Made by a program: the position numbers and the translations under genes
Part shown: positions 25,641 through 34,274 of the stretch, in pieces
Layout of the letters: each line of letters opens with the position of its first letter
Position numbering within the stretch: position 1 is the stretch's first letter
Source: Chitinophagales bacterium
Lineage (GTDB): Bacteria > Bacteroidota > Bacteroidia > Chitinophagales > LD1
Assembly (NCBI GenBank): GCA_016787045.1
Contig: JAEUVA010000003.1
Location: 1-64,000 of the forward strand
Reading direction: 5' to 3'
DNA length: 64,000 nucleotides
Notes under the pieces: model-generated
The model's database searches: none
What the model saw: only the letters and a program-made list of their open reading frames with translations
Told to the model about the DNA's origin: nothing

Positions 25641-27161
25641 TTAATGCTTAAAATGTCTTATGCCAGTCATCACCATGGCTTGCCCTGCAGCATTGGCGGC
25701 ATTTATACTATCCTGGTCTTTGATGCTGCCACCGGGTTGGGCTATGGCGGTAACACCCGCCTCAGCGCTGATGTTTACACAATCAGGAAAAGGGAAAAAT
25801 GCATCGCTGGCCATTACAGCGCCTTTTAAGTCAAAGCCAAACTCATGGGCTTTTTTGATAGCGTTTTGCAGGGCATCTACCCGGCTGGTTTGCCCGCAGT
25901 TGCTGCCAACCAGTTGCTTATTTTTAACTAGGGCAATACCGTTGCTTTTTAAATGTTTTACGGCTACTATGGCAAACTCTAAATCAGATAGCTCTGTTTC
26001 GGTAGGGGCTTTGATAGTTACGGTTTTAAACTCGTTTCTTTTCTCGGCTTTGGTATCAGCATCTTGTACCAATACACCATTCAACAAGTTTTTGAAGGTC
26101 TTACTAACGGGCATTAGTTTTTTGGTCTGCAGCAAAATGCGGTTCTTCTTGCTTTTCAAAATCTCTAATGCCTCCGGCTCGTAAGCAGGTGCGCTGAGCA
26201 CTTCAAAAAACAGTGAGTTCATTTCGGTAGCTGTAGCAACATCTATAGTACGATTTACGGCTATTACCCCGCCAAAGGCCGATGTGGTATCGCAGGCAAA
26301 AGCCGCTTTGTAGGCCTCTGCCAATGTAGCGCGGCTGGCTAAGCCACAGCTATTGGTGTGTTTGATAATGGATACGGTGGGTTCTGTAAATTCACTTACT
26401 AAGTTGATGGCGGCATCTACATCTACCAAATTATTGTACGAAAGTTCTTTGCCGTTGAGTATATCAAATACCTCATCCAAGTTGCCAAAAAATACTCCGC
26501 GCTGATGAGGATTCTCGCCATAGCGAAGCACTTTGGCTTGTTGTTCGCTTTGTTTAAACACTTCTAATCCAAAGGTCCGATTAAAATAATTGAAGATGTG
26601 CGTATCGTAATGCGAGGATGTCATAAATGCCTTGGCGGCAAACAGTTTGCGGTCTTCTATATCGCTCTCCCCATTTTTGGTTTGCAGCAATTGCAGCAAA
26701 GGAGCATATTCATTTTTGGAAGCTACGATAATGGTATCTTTAAAATTTTTAGCTGCCGCGCGAATAAGCGATATGCCACCGATGTCTATTTTTTCAATAA
26801 TATCTTGCTCTGATGCACCGCTCGCTACGGTTTCTTCAAAAGGGTACAAGTCCACAATTACTAAATCTATTTCGGGGATTTGGTATTGGGCCATTTCCTG
26901 TTTGTCGCTCTCGTTATCTCTGCGGCCCAATATGCCACCAAACACCTTAGGGTGCAGGGTTTTTACTCTACCGCCAAGTATAGACGGGTAGGAAGTCAAC
27001 TCATCAACAGGAACTACTTTTACGCCCAAGCCCTCAATAAAAGTTTGAGTACCTCCGGTACTGTATATGATTACACCTAATCGGTTGAGCTCGTGTACAA
27101 TGGCATCTAAACCATCTTTGTAGTAAACAGAAATAAGCGCGGAGGAGATTTTTTTACCCAT
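25641..27161 (-). CDS. purH: Bifunctional AICAR formyltransferase / IMP cyclohydrolase PurH
   Basis: A 506-aa enzyme for the last two steps of IMP synthesis. The N-terminal MGS-like cyclohydrolase domain (ISVYYKDGL, YSTGGTQTFIEGLGV, GGRVKTLHPKVFGGIL) is followed by the AICAR transformylase domain with the catalytic KHTNSCGLA motif, SAFGGVIAVN, LRYGENPHQRG and the C-terminal SDAFFPFPD ... QPGGSIKDQDSI block. Length is normal. purN lies upstream on the same strand, separated by 181 bp that contain a heptad repeat, so they may have separate transcripts. Confidence 0.97.
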   Translation of the reverse strand: MGKKISSALISVYYKDGLDAIVHELNRLGVIIYSTGGTQTFIEGLGVKVVPVDELTSYPSILGGRVKTLHPKVFGGILGRRDNESDKQEMAQYQIPEIDLVIVDLYPFEETVASGASEQDIIEKIDIGGISLIRAAAKNFKDTIIVASKNEYAPLLQLLQTKNGESDIEDRKLFAAKAFMTSSHYDTHIFNYFNRTFGLEVFKQSEQQAKVLRYGENPHQRGVFFGNLDEVFDILNGKELSYNNLVDVDAAINLVSEFTEPTVSIIKHTNSCGLASRATLAEAYKAAFACDTTSAFGGVIAVNRTIDVATATEMNSLFFEVLSAPAYEPEALEILKSKKNRILLQTKKLMPVSKTFKNLLNGVLVQDADTKAEKRNEFKTVTIKAPTETELSDLEFAIVAVKHLKSNGIALVKNKQLVGSNCGQTSRVDALQNAIKKAHEFGFDLKGAVMASDAFFPFPDCVNISAEAGVTAIAQPGGSIKDQDSINAANAAGQAMVMTGIRHFKH

Positions 27162-27259
27162 AACTTGATGTGATTTTGAAGAAGCCGCGAAGGTATTTTA
27201 CCGTTGCGCTTTTTTATGGGGCTGTGTGGTGTTTTTAATCACATGTTTTCCACTAATGA

Positions 27260-27301
27260 GTTTTAAGTTTCAAGTTTATGGTTGGTAGTTTGTGGTTGGC
27301 T
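27260..27301 (+). repeat. Heptad array (GTTNNNN)6
   Basis: Six units of exactly 7 bases: gttttaa, gtttcaa, gtttatg, gttggta, gtttgtg, gttggct. Composition and period match the array at 22313-22354. It lies in the gap between purN and purH. Confidence 0.65.
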
Positions 27302-27342
27302 GTCTTCCCGGTTCTGACTTTGACGATCGGTCACCAAGCCAT

Positions 27343-27906
27343 CTACATCAGCAACCTCTCAATCGCCTTAGGGTAATGCTCATGCTCTAACTGCAAAACT
27401 TTTTGCGCCAGCGATTCTGCATTCTCGTTAGCTGCAATTTGTACTTTTTGTTGTGCTATAATTTCTCCCTCATCGTATTGGGCATTTACATAATGTATAG
27501 TCATGCCCGATTCGGTTTCGCCAGCTGCCAAAACTGCCTCATGTACTTTTTTGCCGTACATACCTTTACCGCCAAACTTGGGTAGCAAGGCAGGATGAAT
27601 GTTCACTATTTGGTTCGGAAATTTTTTAACCAGCCATTCCGGAATCAGTTGCAGAAAACCGGCTAAGGCAATAAACCCTATTTGCTGCGATTGGAGCAGG
27701 GCACTCATTCGCGCTTCGTCTTCAAAAAAGTTTTTGCTCACAATAGCTGAGATAATGCGATGCTGATGCGCCATTTTAACTACCGGAGCCAATGGATTAT
27801 TGCTCACCACGAGCGCCACCCGTATGTGCGTATGATTTTCAAAATATCGGATAATGGCTTCGGCATTGGAGCCGCTACCGGAGGCAAATACAGCTATATG
27901 TTTCAT
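27343..27906 (-). CDS. purN: Phosphoribosylglycinamide formyltransferase (GART)
   Basis: A 187-aa enzyme that adds the formyl group from 10-formyl-THF to GAR in purine synthesis. The nucleotide-binding FASGSGSNAEAI loop opens the protein; the catalytic region NIHPALLPKFGGKGMYG supplies Asn and His, and YDEGEIIAQ supplies the Asp. Length is typical. Confidence 0.95.
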   Translation of the reverse strand: MKHIAVFASGSGSNAEAIIRYFENHTHIRVALVVSNNPLAPVVKMAHQHRIISAIVSKNFFEDEARMSALLQSQQIGFIALAGFLQLIPEWLVKKFPNQIVNIHPALLPKFGGKGMYGKKVHEAVLAAGETESGMTIHYVNAQYDEGEIIAQQKVQIAANENAESLAQKVLQLEHEHYPKAIERLLM

Positions 27907-27982
27907 CAGGGCAATAATACAACCGGGGTGGGTGTGTAGTTGTTCAGTTATCTACAAGCTGCGGTGCAGCATACAGTATTGC

Positions 27983-28681
27983 TTACAGTACCGGCACGCG
28001 GGTTTCTAAGCGGTGCTGCAAATCGGCAATTACTTTTTTGCGCCACTCTTCACTGCCTCTATCTGCACCAAAACTACTGTTGTATTGGGCTATGTCTATA
28101 AGTTCTAAATTCAATTTTAGTGTTTTGAATATCCGAAATCCCTTTTCGCCCGGGGCGTGTACATGGTGCAAGCCACCGCTATAAGCAATGCCCATTTTGC
28201 CGCTATTCAACCCGGCAAGCACATCGGCAATTCCACCACGTATGGTCATTTTTTGTCCGTTCAAATCAAGACCGTTGGGTCGCTTCATTCTCCCTTCTGG
28301 AATTATGACAATGACCGAATCGGGAGCAATGGCATCCATAAACTCTTGCCAGCTATCATCGCGCTTGCGGGTAATAGAAACCATGCCTGGGCTAAACAAC
28401 TTGTAGAAAGTACCTACCAGCGGGCGGTTGAGGGTTTTATCGGCACCGGGGGCTACCATTTTGCTGGCCAATCGCCATAAAAAACGAACCGGCAACACGC
28501 CTACATACAGCGGCTCGGCTAATGAAGTATGGTTGAGCAGAGCAATCACCCGTACTTCGTTCCACGGTACGTTTTTGTTGTTATCGGGCCACTGCACTTC
28601 AAAGCGATACAAGAGCTTTGCCATTACCTTCATGGTGAGCAGCAAAATGAAACTGATAAGGTAGCGAATGCGGTTGGCCAT
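27983..28681 (-). CDS. PlsC-family 1-acyl-glycerol-3-phosphate acyltransferase-like
   Basis: A 232-aa protein with an N-terminal hydrophobic segment (about 5-22) and acyltransferase motifs: motif I reads NHTSLAE (NHx4E instead of the usual NHx4D), and motif III is IPEGRMKRPNGL. The family acylates lysophosphatidic acid or related lipids on the cytoplasmic face of the inner membrane. The Glu-for-Asp change in motif I is notable but keeps the charge. Substrate not determinable. Confidence 0.82.
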   Translation of the reverse strand: MANRIRYLISFILLLTMKVMAKLLYRFEVQWPDNNKNVPWNEVRVIALLNHTSLAEPLYVGVLPVRFLWRLASKMVAPGADKTLNRPLVGTFYKLFSPGMVSITRKRDDSWQEFMDAIAPDSVIVIIPEGRMKRPNGLDLNGQKMTIRGGIADVLAGLNSGKMGIAYSGGLHHVHAPGEKGFRIFKTLKLNLELIDIAQYNSSFGADRGSEEWRKKVIADLQHRLETRVPVL

Positions 28682-28697
28682 TTATTGGGTCTTGTTC

Positions 28698-28735
28698 AAA
28701 AAAAACACCTTACCGCTTTGCAAGCAGGTAAGGTG
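28698..28735 (-). terminator. Rho-independent terminator
   Basis: On the minus strand a 9-bp stem CACCTTACC/GGTAAGGTG (28727-28735 with 28706-28714) is followed by eight T. It lies 27 bp after the stop of the secreted esterase gene. Confidence 0.9.
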
Positions 28736-28761
28736 CTGATAGTGTCGTATTCATCAACAAA

Positions 28762-29952
28762 TTATTGCCACTCTACTTTTTTAACTGCTACAATAGCTTT
28801 ATCGGCAATCACTTGTACCAGATACATACCAGCGGGCAGGTTGTTGCGTTCAAAAGTAACTTGTGTAGCAGCCGGTTGAAGCGATAATGTTCGGCCTTGT
28901 AAATCGGTCAGTTGCACTTGTGTTTTTTCGTTGAATTTATCTAACGAAACAGTGATGGCACCTACTGCAGGGTTAGGATAAATTTTCATGTTCACTTGCT
29001 CCTTTACTGCATTTATACCGGAGGCGGTTTTGCATACCACTTCCTGATACAAAAAGTCGCGGCTGATGCTGTCGGCTTCGTTGAACGTAGCACCGGTACC
29101 ACTACCGCCCCAAGGTTGGTGGTCGCCACCGGGGTAGCGTTTATGCCATTGGGTAATGCCGATGTTATCTAAACGCTTAGTATAGCTGCCGGGGCCATGT
29201 ATGGTAATTTGCGAAGCACCGCCTAATACTTGTCCGTAGCCATAAGGTACAGTACCGTCCGGGTCGCCATGTAAACTAACCACCGGTGCGTTGCCGGTGC
29301 TAATCCATGTGGTGTCTTTAATACCACCAGCCCAGTCCACCACAGCTACTACTTTAGATGTAGGGCCGGGGTTTCCGCTGTTACCTTCAATGCCGCCATT
29401 GTCATTAATAGCTTGCAGGATAATAGCATCATTGCTTACTTCAGTAGTATCATCTATCCAAGCCAAATGGCACATCAAAATGCCTCCGGCCGAATTTCCA
29501 CCCACAATAATCATACTGCTGTCTATGCCGTAGGTGGCTGCATTGGCTTTGAGGTAGCGCACGGCTGCCTTACCATCGCTGATGGCTTTCATCACCACCG
29601 GATAGCCGGTGCTGGGCGATAACATGTTTAGAGGATTAGATGTAAGGCGATAACTCATAGAGGCGGTTACGTATCCGCGTTTAGCAAAACGCTCACACAA
29701 TTTCACAATAGTAGTTTCCGCTCGGCTGCCACCGGTAAAGCTGCCACCGTGTGCTAAAAGAATAGCAGGTCGGTTGGTTTCTGCATCACCATCGGGGGTG
29801 TAAATATCCATACTCAAATTGTAAGCAGAGGAATACTGCACCGTAGTTTTGGTGACGGAGGCAAAAATGGAATCTTGATAGCGGTTGCTGCACTGGGCGT
29901 TGGCAATGGTTGCCAGTGCTAATACCGCAAGAGAGAGGAATACTTTTTTCAT
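28762..29952 (-). CDS. Secreted alpha/beta-hydrolase (esterase) with T9SS type A sorting domain
   Basis: A 396-aa protein. It has a signal peptide (residues 1-19), an alpha/beta-hydrolase domain with oxyanion motif LAHGGSFTGGS (about 65-75), nucleophile elbow GGNSAGG, acid SLHGDPDGTVPYG and triad His in GGDHQPWG, and then a type A CTD (MKIYPNPAVGAITVSL, LTDLQGRTL, AGMYLVQVIAD). The HGG and GxSxG arrangement resembles the hormone-sensitive lipase/carboxylesterase branch. It would act outside the cell on ester substrates such as acylated polysaccharides. Confidence 0.9.
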   Translation of the reverse strand: MKKVFLSLAVLALATIANAQCSNRYQDSIFASVTKTTVQYSSAYNLSMDIYTPDGDAETNRPAILLAHGGSFTGGSRAETTIVKLCERFAKRGYVTASMSYRLTSNPLNMLSPSTGYPVVMKAISDGKAAVRYLKANAATYGIDSSMIIVGGNSAGGILMCHLAWIDDTTEVSNDAIILQAINDNGGIEGNSGNPGPTSKVVAVVDWAGGIKDTTWISTGNAPVVSLHGDPDGTVPYGYGQVLGGASQITIHGPGSYTKRLDNIGITQWHKRYPGGDHQPWGGSGTGATFNEADSISRDFLYQEVVCKTASGINAVKEQVNMKIYPNPAVGAITVSLDKFNEKTQVQLTDLQGRTLSLQPAATQVTFERNNLPAGMYLVQVIADKAIVAVKKVEWQ

Positions 29953-30003
29953 GTGATGTAGAGTGTTGTGTTAAGGAAAAGTGACCGAAAGTAAAAAGAT
30001 TTA

Positions 30004-32064
30004 TTAACGGATAACACTACCGCTGGCGGTATTTTGATTGGGTGATACAAAAACCAATTTGCCGTTTTCGTTTTCCGCAAGCAAAATCATGCCTTTTGAC
30101 TCTATACCTCTGATTTTGCGCGGAGCCAGATTGGCCACTACACTTACTTGCAAGCCAATCAATTCTTCGGGTTTAAAATGCTCGGCAATGCCCGATACAA
30201 TGGTGCGGGTTTCAAAGCCCAAGTCCACACTCAGCTTTAGTAGCTTGTCGGCTTTTTCTACTTTTTCGGCTGTGAGTATGGTGCCCACCCGCAAATCCAA
30301 TTTTGAAAAATCGTCATACGTAATTTCTGCTTTGTCTTCTTTTTTCTCTTCCACTGGCTTTGTTATTACTTCCGGCTTGTTACCTCCGGCTACGGTTTTT
30401 TTCAGTTTTTCAATTTGTGCCTCTACCTGCTCGTCTTCTATTTTTTGGTAAAGCAGTTGCGCTTTGCCCAGCACATGGCCGGGTTTCAGCAAATCTTGCC
30501 TGCCCGCATCTTTCCACGATACGTTTCGTTCATCTAAATTGAGCATGGCAAACAGTTTTTTGGAAGTAAATGGCAAAAACGGCTCGCACAAAATGCCGAG
30601 GTTGGCAATAATTTGTATGCAATCGTACAACACTATTGCCGTAGCTTCCCGGTCGGTTTTGATGAGCTTCCACGGCTCTTTGTCAGAAAGCAATTGATTG
30701 CCGTGGCGGGCTACATTTATCATTTCTGCCAGTGCCTCGCGAAAGCGGAAATTTTCAATGGCCTCCGAAATTTTATCGCGCTGCGTGGTGATAAACGCTT
30801 TTAAATCGCTGCACTCGCCTGCTTGCGGTACCTGGTTATCAAAGTACTTATCGCTGAGTACCATTACGCGGTTTACTAAGTTGCCTAGTATGGCTACCAA
30901 CTCAGAGTTCACACGGGTTTGATAATCTTTCCAGGTAAACTCGCTGTCTTTTGTTTCGGGGGCAATGCTGCAAAGCACATAGCGCAGTTCATCGGCTTTG
31001 CCCGGAAAATCGTGCAGGTATTCGTGCATCTCTACACTCCACCTGCGGCTGGTGCTCATTTTATCGCCTTCTAAATTCAAAAACTCGTTAGCAGGCACGT
31101 TGTCTGGCACTATGTAATCGCCATGCATGTGCAACATAACGGGGAAGATGATGCAGTGAAAAACGATGTTATCTTTTCCCACAAAATGAATGAGCCGCGT
31201 ATCGCTGTCTTTCCAATATAACTCCCAGTTATTGCCGGTATTTTTTGCCCACTGCTTGGTGGCGCTGATGTAGCCAATGGGCGCATCGAACCACACATAC
31301 AGCACTTTGCCTTCGGCATCCTTTAGCGGCACTTTGATGCCCCACTCTCCATCGCGGGTCATGGCGCGGGGTTGCAGGCCGGCATCAATCCAGCTTTTGG
31401 ACTGGCCATATACATTACTCTTCCAATCTTTGGCATGGTCGCGCACGAGCCAGGTCTTTAACCAGGGTTCGTATTCGTTTAGCGGCAGGTACCAGTGTTT
31501 GGTGGGTTTTAACACCGGCACTGCTCCACTTAAAGTAGATTTTGGGTTAATCAAATCGGTAGGCGAAAGTGATTTACCGCATTTTTCACATTGATCGCCA
31601 TAGGCGCGGTCGTGGCTGCAATTGGGGCAGGTGCCCATAATGTAGCGGTCGGCCAGAAAAACCTTTTTCTCCTCATCAAAATACTGCTCGCTGGTGACTT
31701 CTTTAAACAGCCCTTTGTGGTAAAAATCTAAGAAAAACTCTTGTGCCGTTTCGTGGTGCAGTGGCTCGCTGGTGCGGTGGTAAATGTCAAACTCAATGCC
31801 CAGTTGCTCAAAACTTTTTTGAATCAACACATGGTATTTATCAATAATTTCTCGGGGGGTGGTGTTTTCTTGCAGGGCCTGAAATGTAATGGCCGTGCCG
31901 TGTTCATCGCTGCCGCATACAAATACTACATCGCGTTTTTGTGCGCGCAGATAACGTACATATATATCGGCAGGCAAATACGCACCGGCCAAGTGGCCAA
32001 TGTGTTTAGGGCCATTGGCATACGGCAAGGCAGCAGTAATGGTATATCTCTTCCAGTTCTTCAT
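30004..32064 (-). CDS. metG: Methionyl-tRNA synthetase with C-terminal tRNA-binding domain
   Basis: A 686-aa class I synthetase. The HIGH box reads KHIGH within PYANGPKHIGHLAG; the zinc knuckle has two CxxC pairs (CPNC ... CEKC); the KMSKS loop reads DKMSTS; the anticodon-binding helical domain follows; and residues about 580-686 form the EMAPII/Trbp111-like OB-fold (DLRVGTILTAEKVEKADKLL, APRKIRGIESKGM). Full length and housekeeping. Confidence 0.97.
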   Translation of the reverse strand: MKNWKRYTITAALPYANGPKHIGHLAGAYLPADIYVRYLRAQKRDVVFVCGSDEHGTAITFQALQENTTPREIIDKYHVLIQKSFEQLGIEFDIYHRTSEPLHHETAQEFFLDFYHKGLFKEVTSEQYFDEEKKVFLADRYIMGTCPNCSHDRAYGDQCEKCGKSLSPTDLINPKSTLSGAVPVLKPTKHWYLPLNEYEPWLKTWLVRDHAKDWKSNVYGQSKSWIDAGLQPRAMTRDGEWGIKVPLKDAEGKVLYVWFDAPIGYISATKQWAKNTGNNWELYWKDSDTRLIHFVGKDNIVFHCIIFPVMLHMHGDYIVPDNVPANEFLNLEGDKMSTSRRWSVEMHEYLHDFPGKADELRYVLCSIAPETKDSEFTWKDYQTRVNSELVAILGNLVNRVMVLSDKYFDNQVPQAGECSDLKAFITTQRDKISEAIENFRFREALAEMINVARHGNQLLSDKEPWKLIKTDREATAIVLYDCIQIIANLGILCEPFLPFTSKKLFAMLNLDERNVSWKDAGRQDLLKPGHVLGKAQLLYQKIEDEQVEAQIEKLKKTVAGGNKPEVITKPVEEKKEDKAEITYDDFSKLDLRVGTILTAEKVEKADKLLKLSVDLGFETRTIVSGIAEHFKPEELIGLQVSVVANLAPRKIRGIESKGMILLAENENGKLVFVSPNQNTASGSVIR

Positions 32065-32445
32065 CGGGTGCGAAGATGAAATTTTTGCTTAAGCAATGTA
32101 ATCTCATAACACTTGCTCCATTAATTTAAGCTGGGCACTAGCAGGAGCATGCTCAATAAAACAAAAAATACATGCAATCCAAATTTTATTTTACACCATA
32201 AGTGTAGAAATAAAGACATGCGTGATGGTTGACATATACAAGATACCTGCTTTGTTTTGCAGCTATAAAAGCACCACATGCTGCATTTTACATTACATTC
32301 TTGCTGCTTAAATAATTGTGGTGTAGCTTTCGCGCCCCCCCCCCCCCGCAATACCCACTAGTATATTTTCTGTCTCGGTTTGCTGTTTCTTACTCGTTTA
32401 CGGGTGGGCTCTCCATTTATTTTTTTCACCTAAACCATATTTATT
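32065..32445. other. Intergenic region (381 bp) with C13 homopolymer
   Basis: AT-rich region between the divergently oriented metG and the broken gene starting at 32446. No convincing coding sequence, tRNA or promoter is visible. Its one striking feature is a run of 13 C at 32335-32347, annotated separately. Confidence 0.6.
32335..32347 (+). repeat. Poly-C tract (C13)
   Basis: Thirteen consecutive cytosines, beginning after tttcgcg and ending before gcaata. It lies 98 bp upstream of the first ATG of the damaged gene at 32446. Homopolymers of this length slip during replication and are used as phase switches in promoters elsewhere; a switch role here is inference. Confidence 0.9.
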
Positions 32446-32843
32446 ATGCCAATCGTAAACTGCGAAACAGGCCGCCCGTTTATTGAACTGGGCTAGGCCG
32501 ATGCCCCCATTTTAGATTACAACATTCCACAAAAAACTGCTTAAATGTGGTGTGGCGAATACCCTTTGCCATTGACCGCGCTAAGTTTAAACGCAATTAT
32601 GAGGACAATGTATCACAGGTATTTGAGGGGATAGAAAAAGCTGGCGCATCCGAACTGCTGTTGTTTATGTTGCAGCAACTCAATTCGGGGGTAGGCACCA
32701 TAAAGGGTATAGGCAATGCAGGGGCTTTAGTTAATGCCAAAGTGCCCGTAGTGTTTGTGACCAACGATGTGCCGGATGTCAACAATCCTAAAGATACCTC
32801 TTATTACCATAACACCGTAAGCAACCTCAACAAAGTGGTGTAA
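32446..32843 (+). pseudogene. Disrupted 5' gene segment (two stops plus one frameshift)
   Basis: Starting at the ATG at 32446 the reading is protein-like (MPIVNCETGRPFIELG), then hits TAG at 32494, continues ADAPILDYNIPQKTA and hits TAA at 32542. From there the sensible reading (NVVWRIPFAIDRAKFKRNYED ..., KVPVVFVTNDVPDVNN) is in another frame and runs to TAA at 32841. Restoring one A to the A6 run at 32531-32536 would join the two frames and bypass the second stop. The last segment is in the same frame as the intact gene that begins at 32844, directly after the TAA. So one ancestral longer gene is possible. Product unknown. Confidence 0.7.
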
Positions 32844-34268
32844 ATGACCGGCAATGTGTTCTCTACCCTCACCATAGCTAATAATGTAACTACAGATGGC
32901 TACATCATCCGTGAGGCGCTATTTTCTATTCCTCCGTTTGTAGTAAATTTAAACAATGTAGCTGAGCGGCTTAGCCGCGGGCAGTTGCCTATGGTGGTGA
33001 TAGATGCTGCGGGTAAACCATCTTTTCAATATCTGGAAAAACCACAATATAATCCCCGTATATTCTGCCTGTTTGACGTAAACATTTGCAGCTATCTGGG
33101 CAATTATGGTGCGGGAAAAACCATAAAAACATTTAGCTTGCTACCCGGAGAAAAAACCACCATCAGTGTGCGGACATATAAAGACAGCACTACTACTAAA
33201 ACCTTAGCAGAAAACATACTTGATTCCTCCGGCTCCAGCGGATACAACCGCTTTCAGAGCAACTGGGAAAACCACACCGGCTCTGATTTTTTAAATGAGA
33301 TTAATGGCTTTTCGTCTAGAGAAACCGGTGGTGCTCACAACACCCCGGCAGTGTTAGCGCCTATATTGGGCCAAGGACAATCTTCAGCAGCCACTTACAC
33401 CAGTAGCAATGTGGTTACCCATCTGAACCTGATGGTAGAAACCCTCTATGCAGCATTGAACGATTCGGTTAGCGAATCAAACGAGTACCGGGAAACTACC
33501 GTTAACACCACCACCGAAACCACCACCAGCGAAGGCGAAGAAACCTCCATAGTGCGTATGTTAGAAAACACCAACTGGAGCCGTACCCTCAACTTTGTGT
33601 TCCGGCAATTGCTGCAAGAGCACCATGTAATCACCTGGCTTAAAAACATACGCTTTGCGGTAACCAATGGCGACCCTGCCGGCACTATGGTATGCCAGAT
33701 TTGGGATTTGGAGAACATGCTCAATAGTGTACTGGAACCTACCGAAGTGGCCGGAGTGCTGCAAGACCTCATCAACTATGTATGCCACGTGCGCGACTAT
33801 CAAGGCAACATGCAGCAGTTTTTTGAGCAGCATACCATCAGCGCGGGGGCTTGCGTAGGCGGGGGCACAAGTACCTACGATGTGTGGGAGAAAAAAACAG
33901 GGCTGAGCCAAACCTATAACCCCACCGGCCAAAGCAAGCCGCTGAGTATAACCGTACCGGGGGTTATATTGAATGTGCAAACAGCCGTGCTGCGTACCGA
34001 CTCTGTTATTGTAGATTCGCTGCTGGGGCAGGGCGAGGCATTAGATTGCTACAACAGCCGCCTGCAAGAGGCAGCCGCCAACGCAGCCGAGTTAGAAAAC
34101 GAAAAAACCGAGCAGGCCATGGCCATTATTAACAGCATAGCCGACCCCAAAGACAAAGCCGAGGCATACCGCAAAGTATTTGGCAAGTGCTGCGAAGATA
34201 AAAACATGAACATAGGCCCGTTGAGTTTAAATGTAACCAGCACCAACTACGATAACCCCCAACCCTAA
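32844..34268 (+). CDS. Conserved-looking protein of unknown function, partner of the toxin-like gene
   Basis: A 474-aa protein beginning right after an in-frame TAA. It has no signal peptide. Features: a beta-rich N-terminal region with YLGNYGAGKTIKTFSLLPGEKTTISVRTY (about 88-115), a Thr/Ser/Glu-rich low-complexity stretch TTVNTTTETTTSEGEE (about 219-234), a helical segment LNFVFRQLLQEHHVITWLKNIRFAVTNG (about 250-277), Cys residues (CVGGG, CYN, KCCEDK) and an A/E-rich coiled-coil near 390-440. I do not recognise the family. It ends 6 bp before the toxin-like gene, so the two form an operon. Its natural start could lie further upstream in the damaged segment. Confidence 0.65.
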   Translation: MTGNVFSTLTIANNVTTDGYIIREALFSIPPFVVNLNNVAERLSRGQLPMVVIDAAGKPSFQYLEKPQYNPRIFCLFDVNICSYLGNYGAGKTIKTFSLLPGEKTTISVRTYKDSTTTKTLAENILDSSGSSGYNRFQSNWENHTGSDFLNEINGFSSRETGGAHNTPAVLAPILGQGQSSAATYTSSNVVTHLNLMVETLYAALNDSVSESNEYRETTVNTTTETTTSEGEETSIVRMLENTNWSRTLNFVFRQLLQEHHVITWLKNIRFAVTNGDPAGTMVCQIWDLENMLNSVLEPTEVAGVLQDLINYVCHVRDYQGNMQQFFEQHTISAGACVGGGTSTYDVWEKKTGLSQTYNPTGQSKPLSITVPGVILNVQTAVLRTDSVIVDSLLGQGEALDCYNSRLQEAAANAAELENEKTEQAMAIINSIADPKDKAEAYRKVFGKCCEDKNMNIGPLSLNVTSTNYDNPQP

Positions 34269-34274
34269 GCGTTT

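Noticed and set aside
25660..26184. A 174-codon plus-strand reading
   Set aside because: It is a shadow of purH on the opposite strand.
32121..32351. A 76-codon minus-strand reading starting in the poly-C tract
   Set aside because: It begins with a run of Gly from the homopolymer and lacks any feature.
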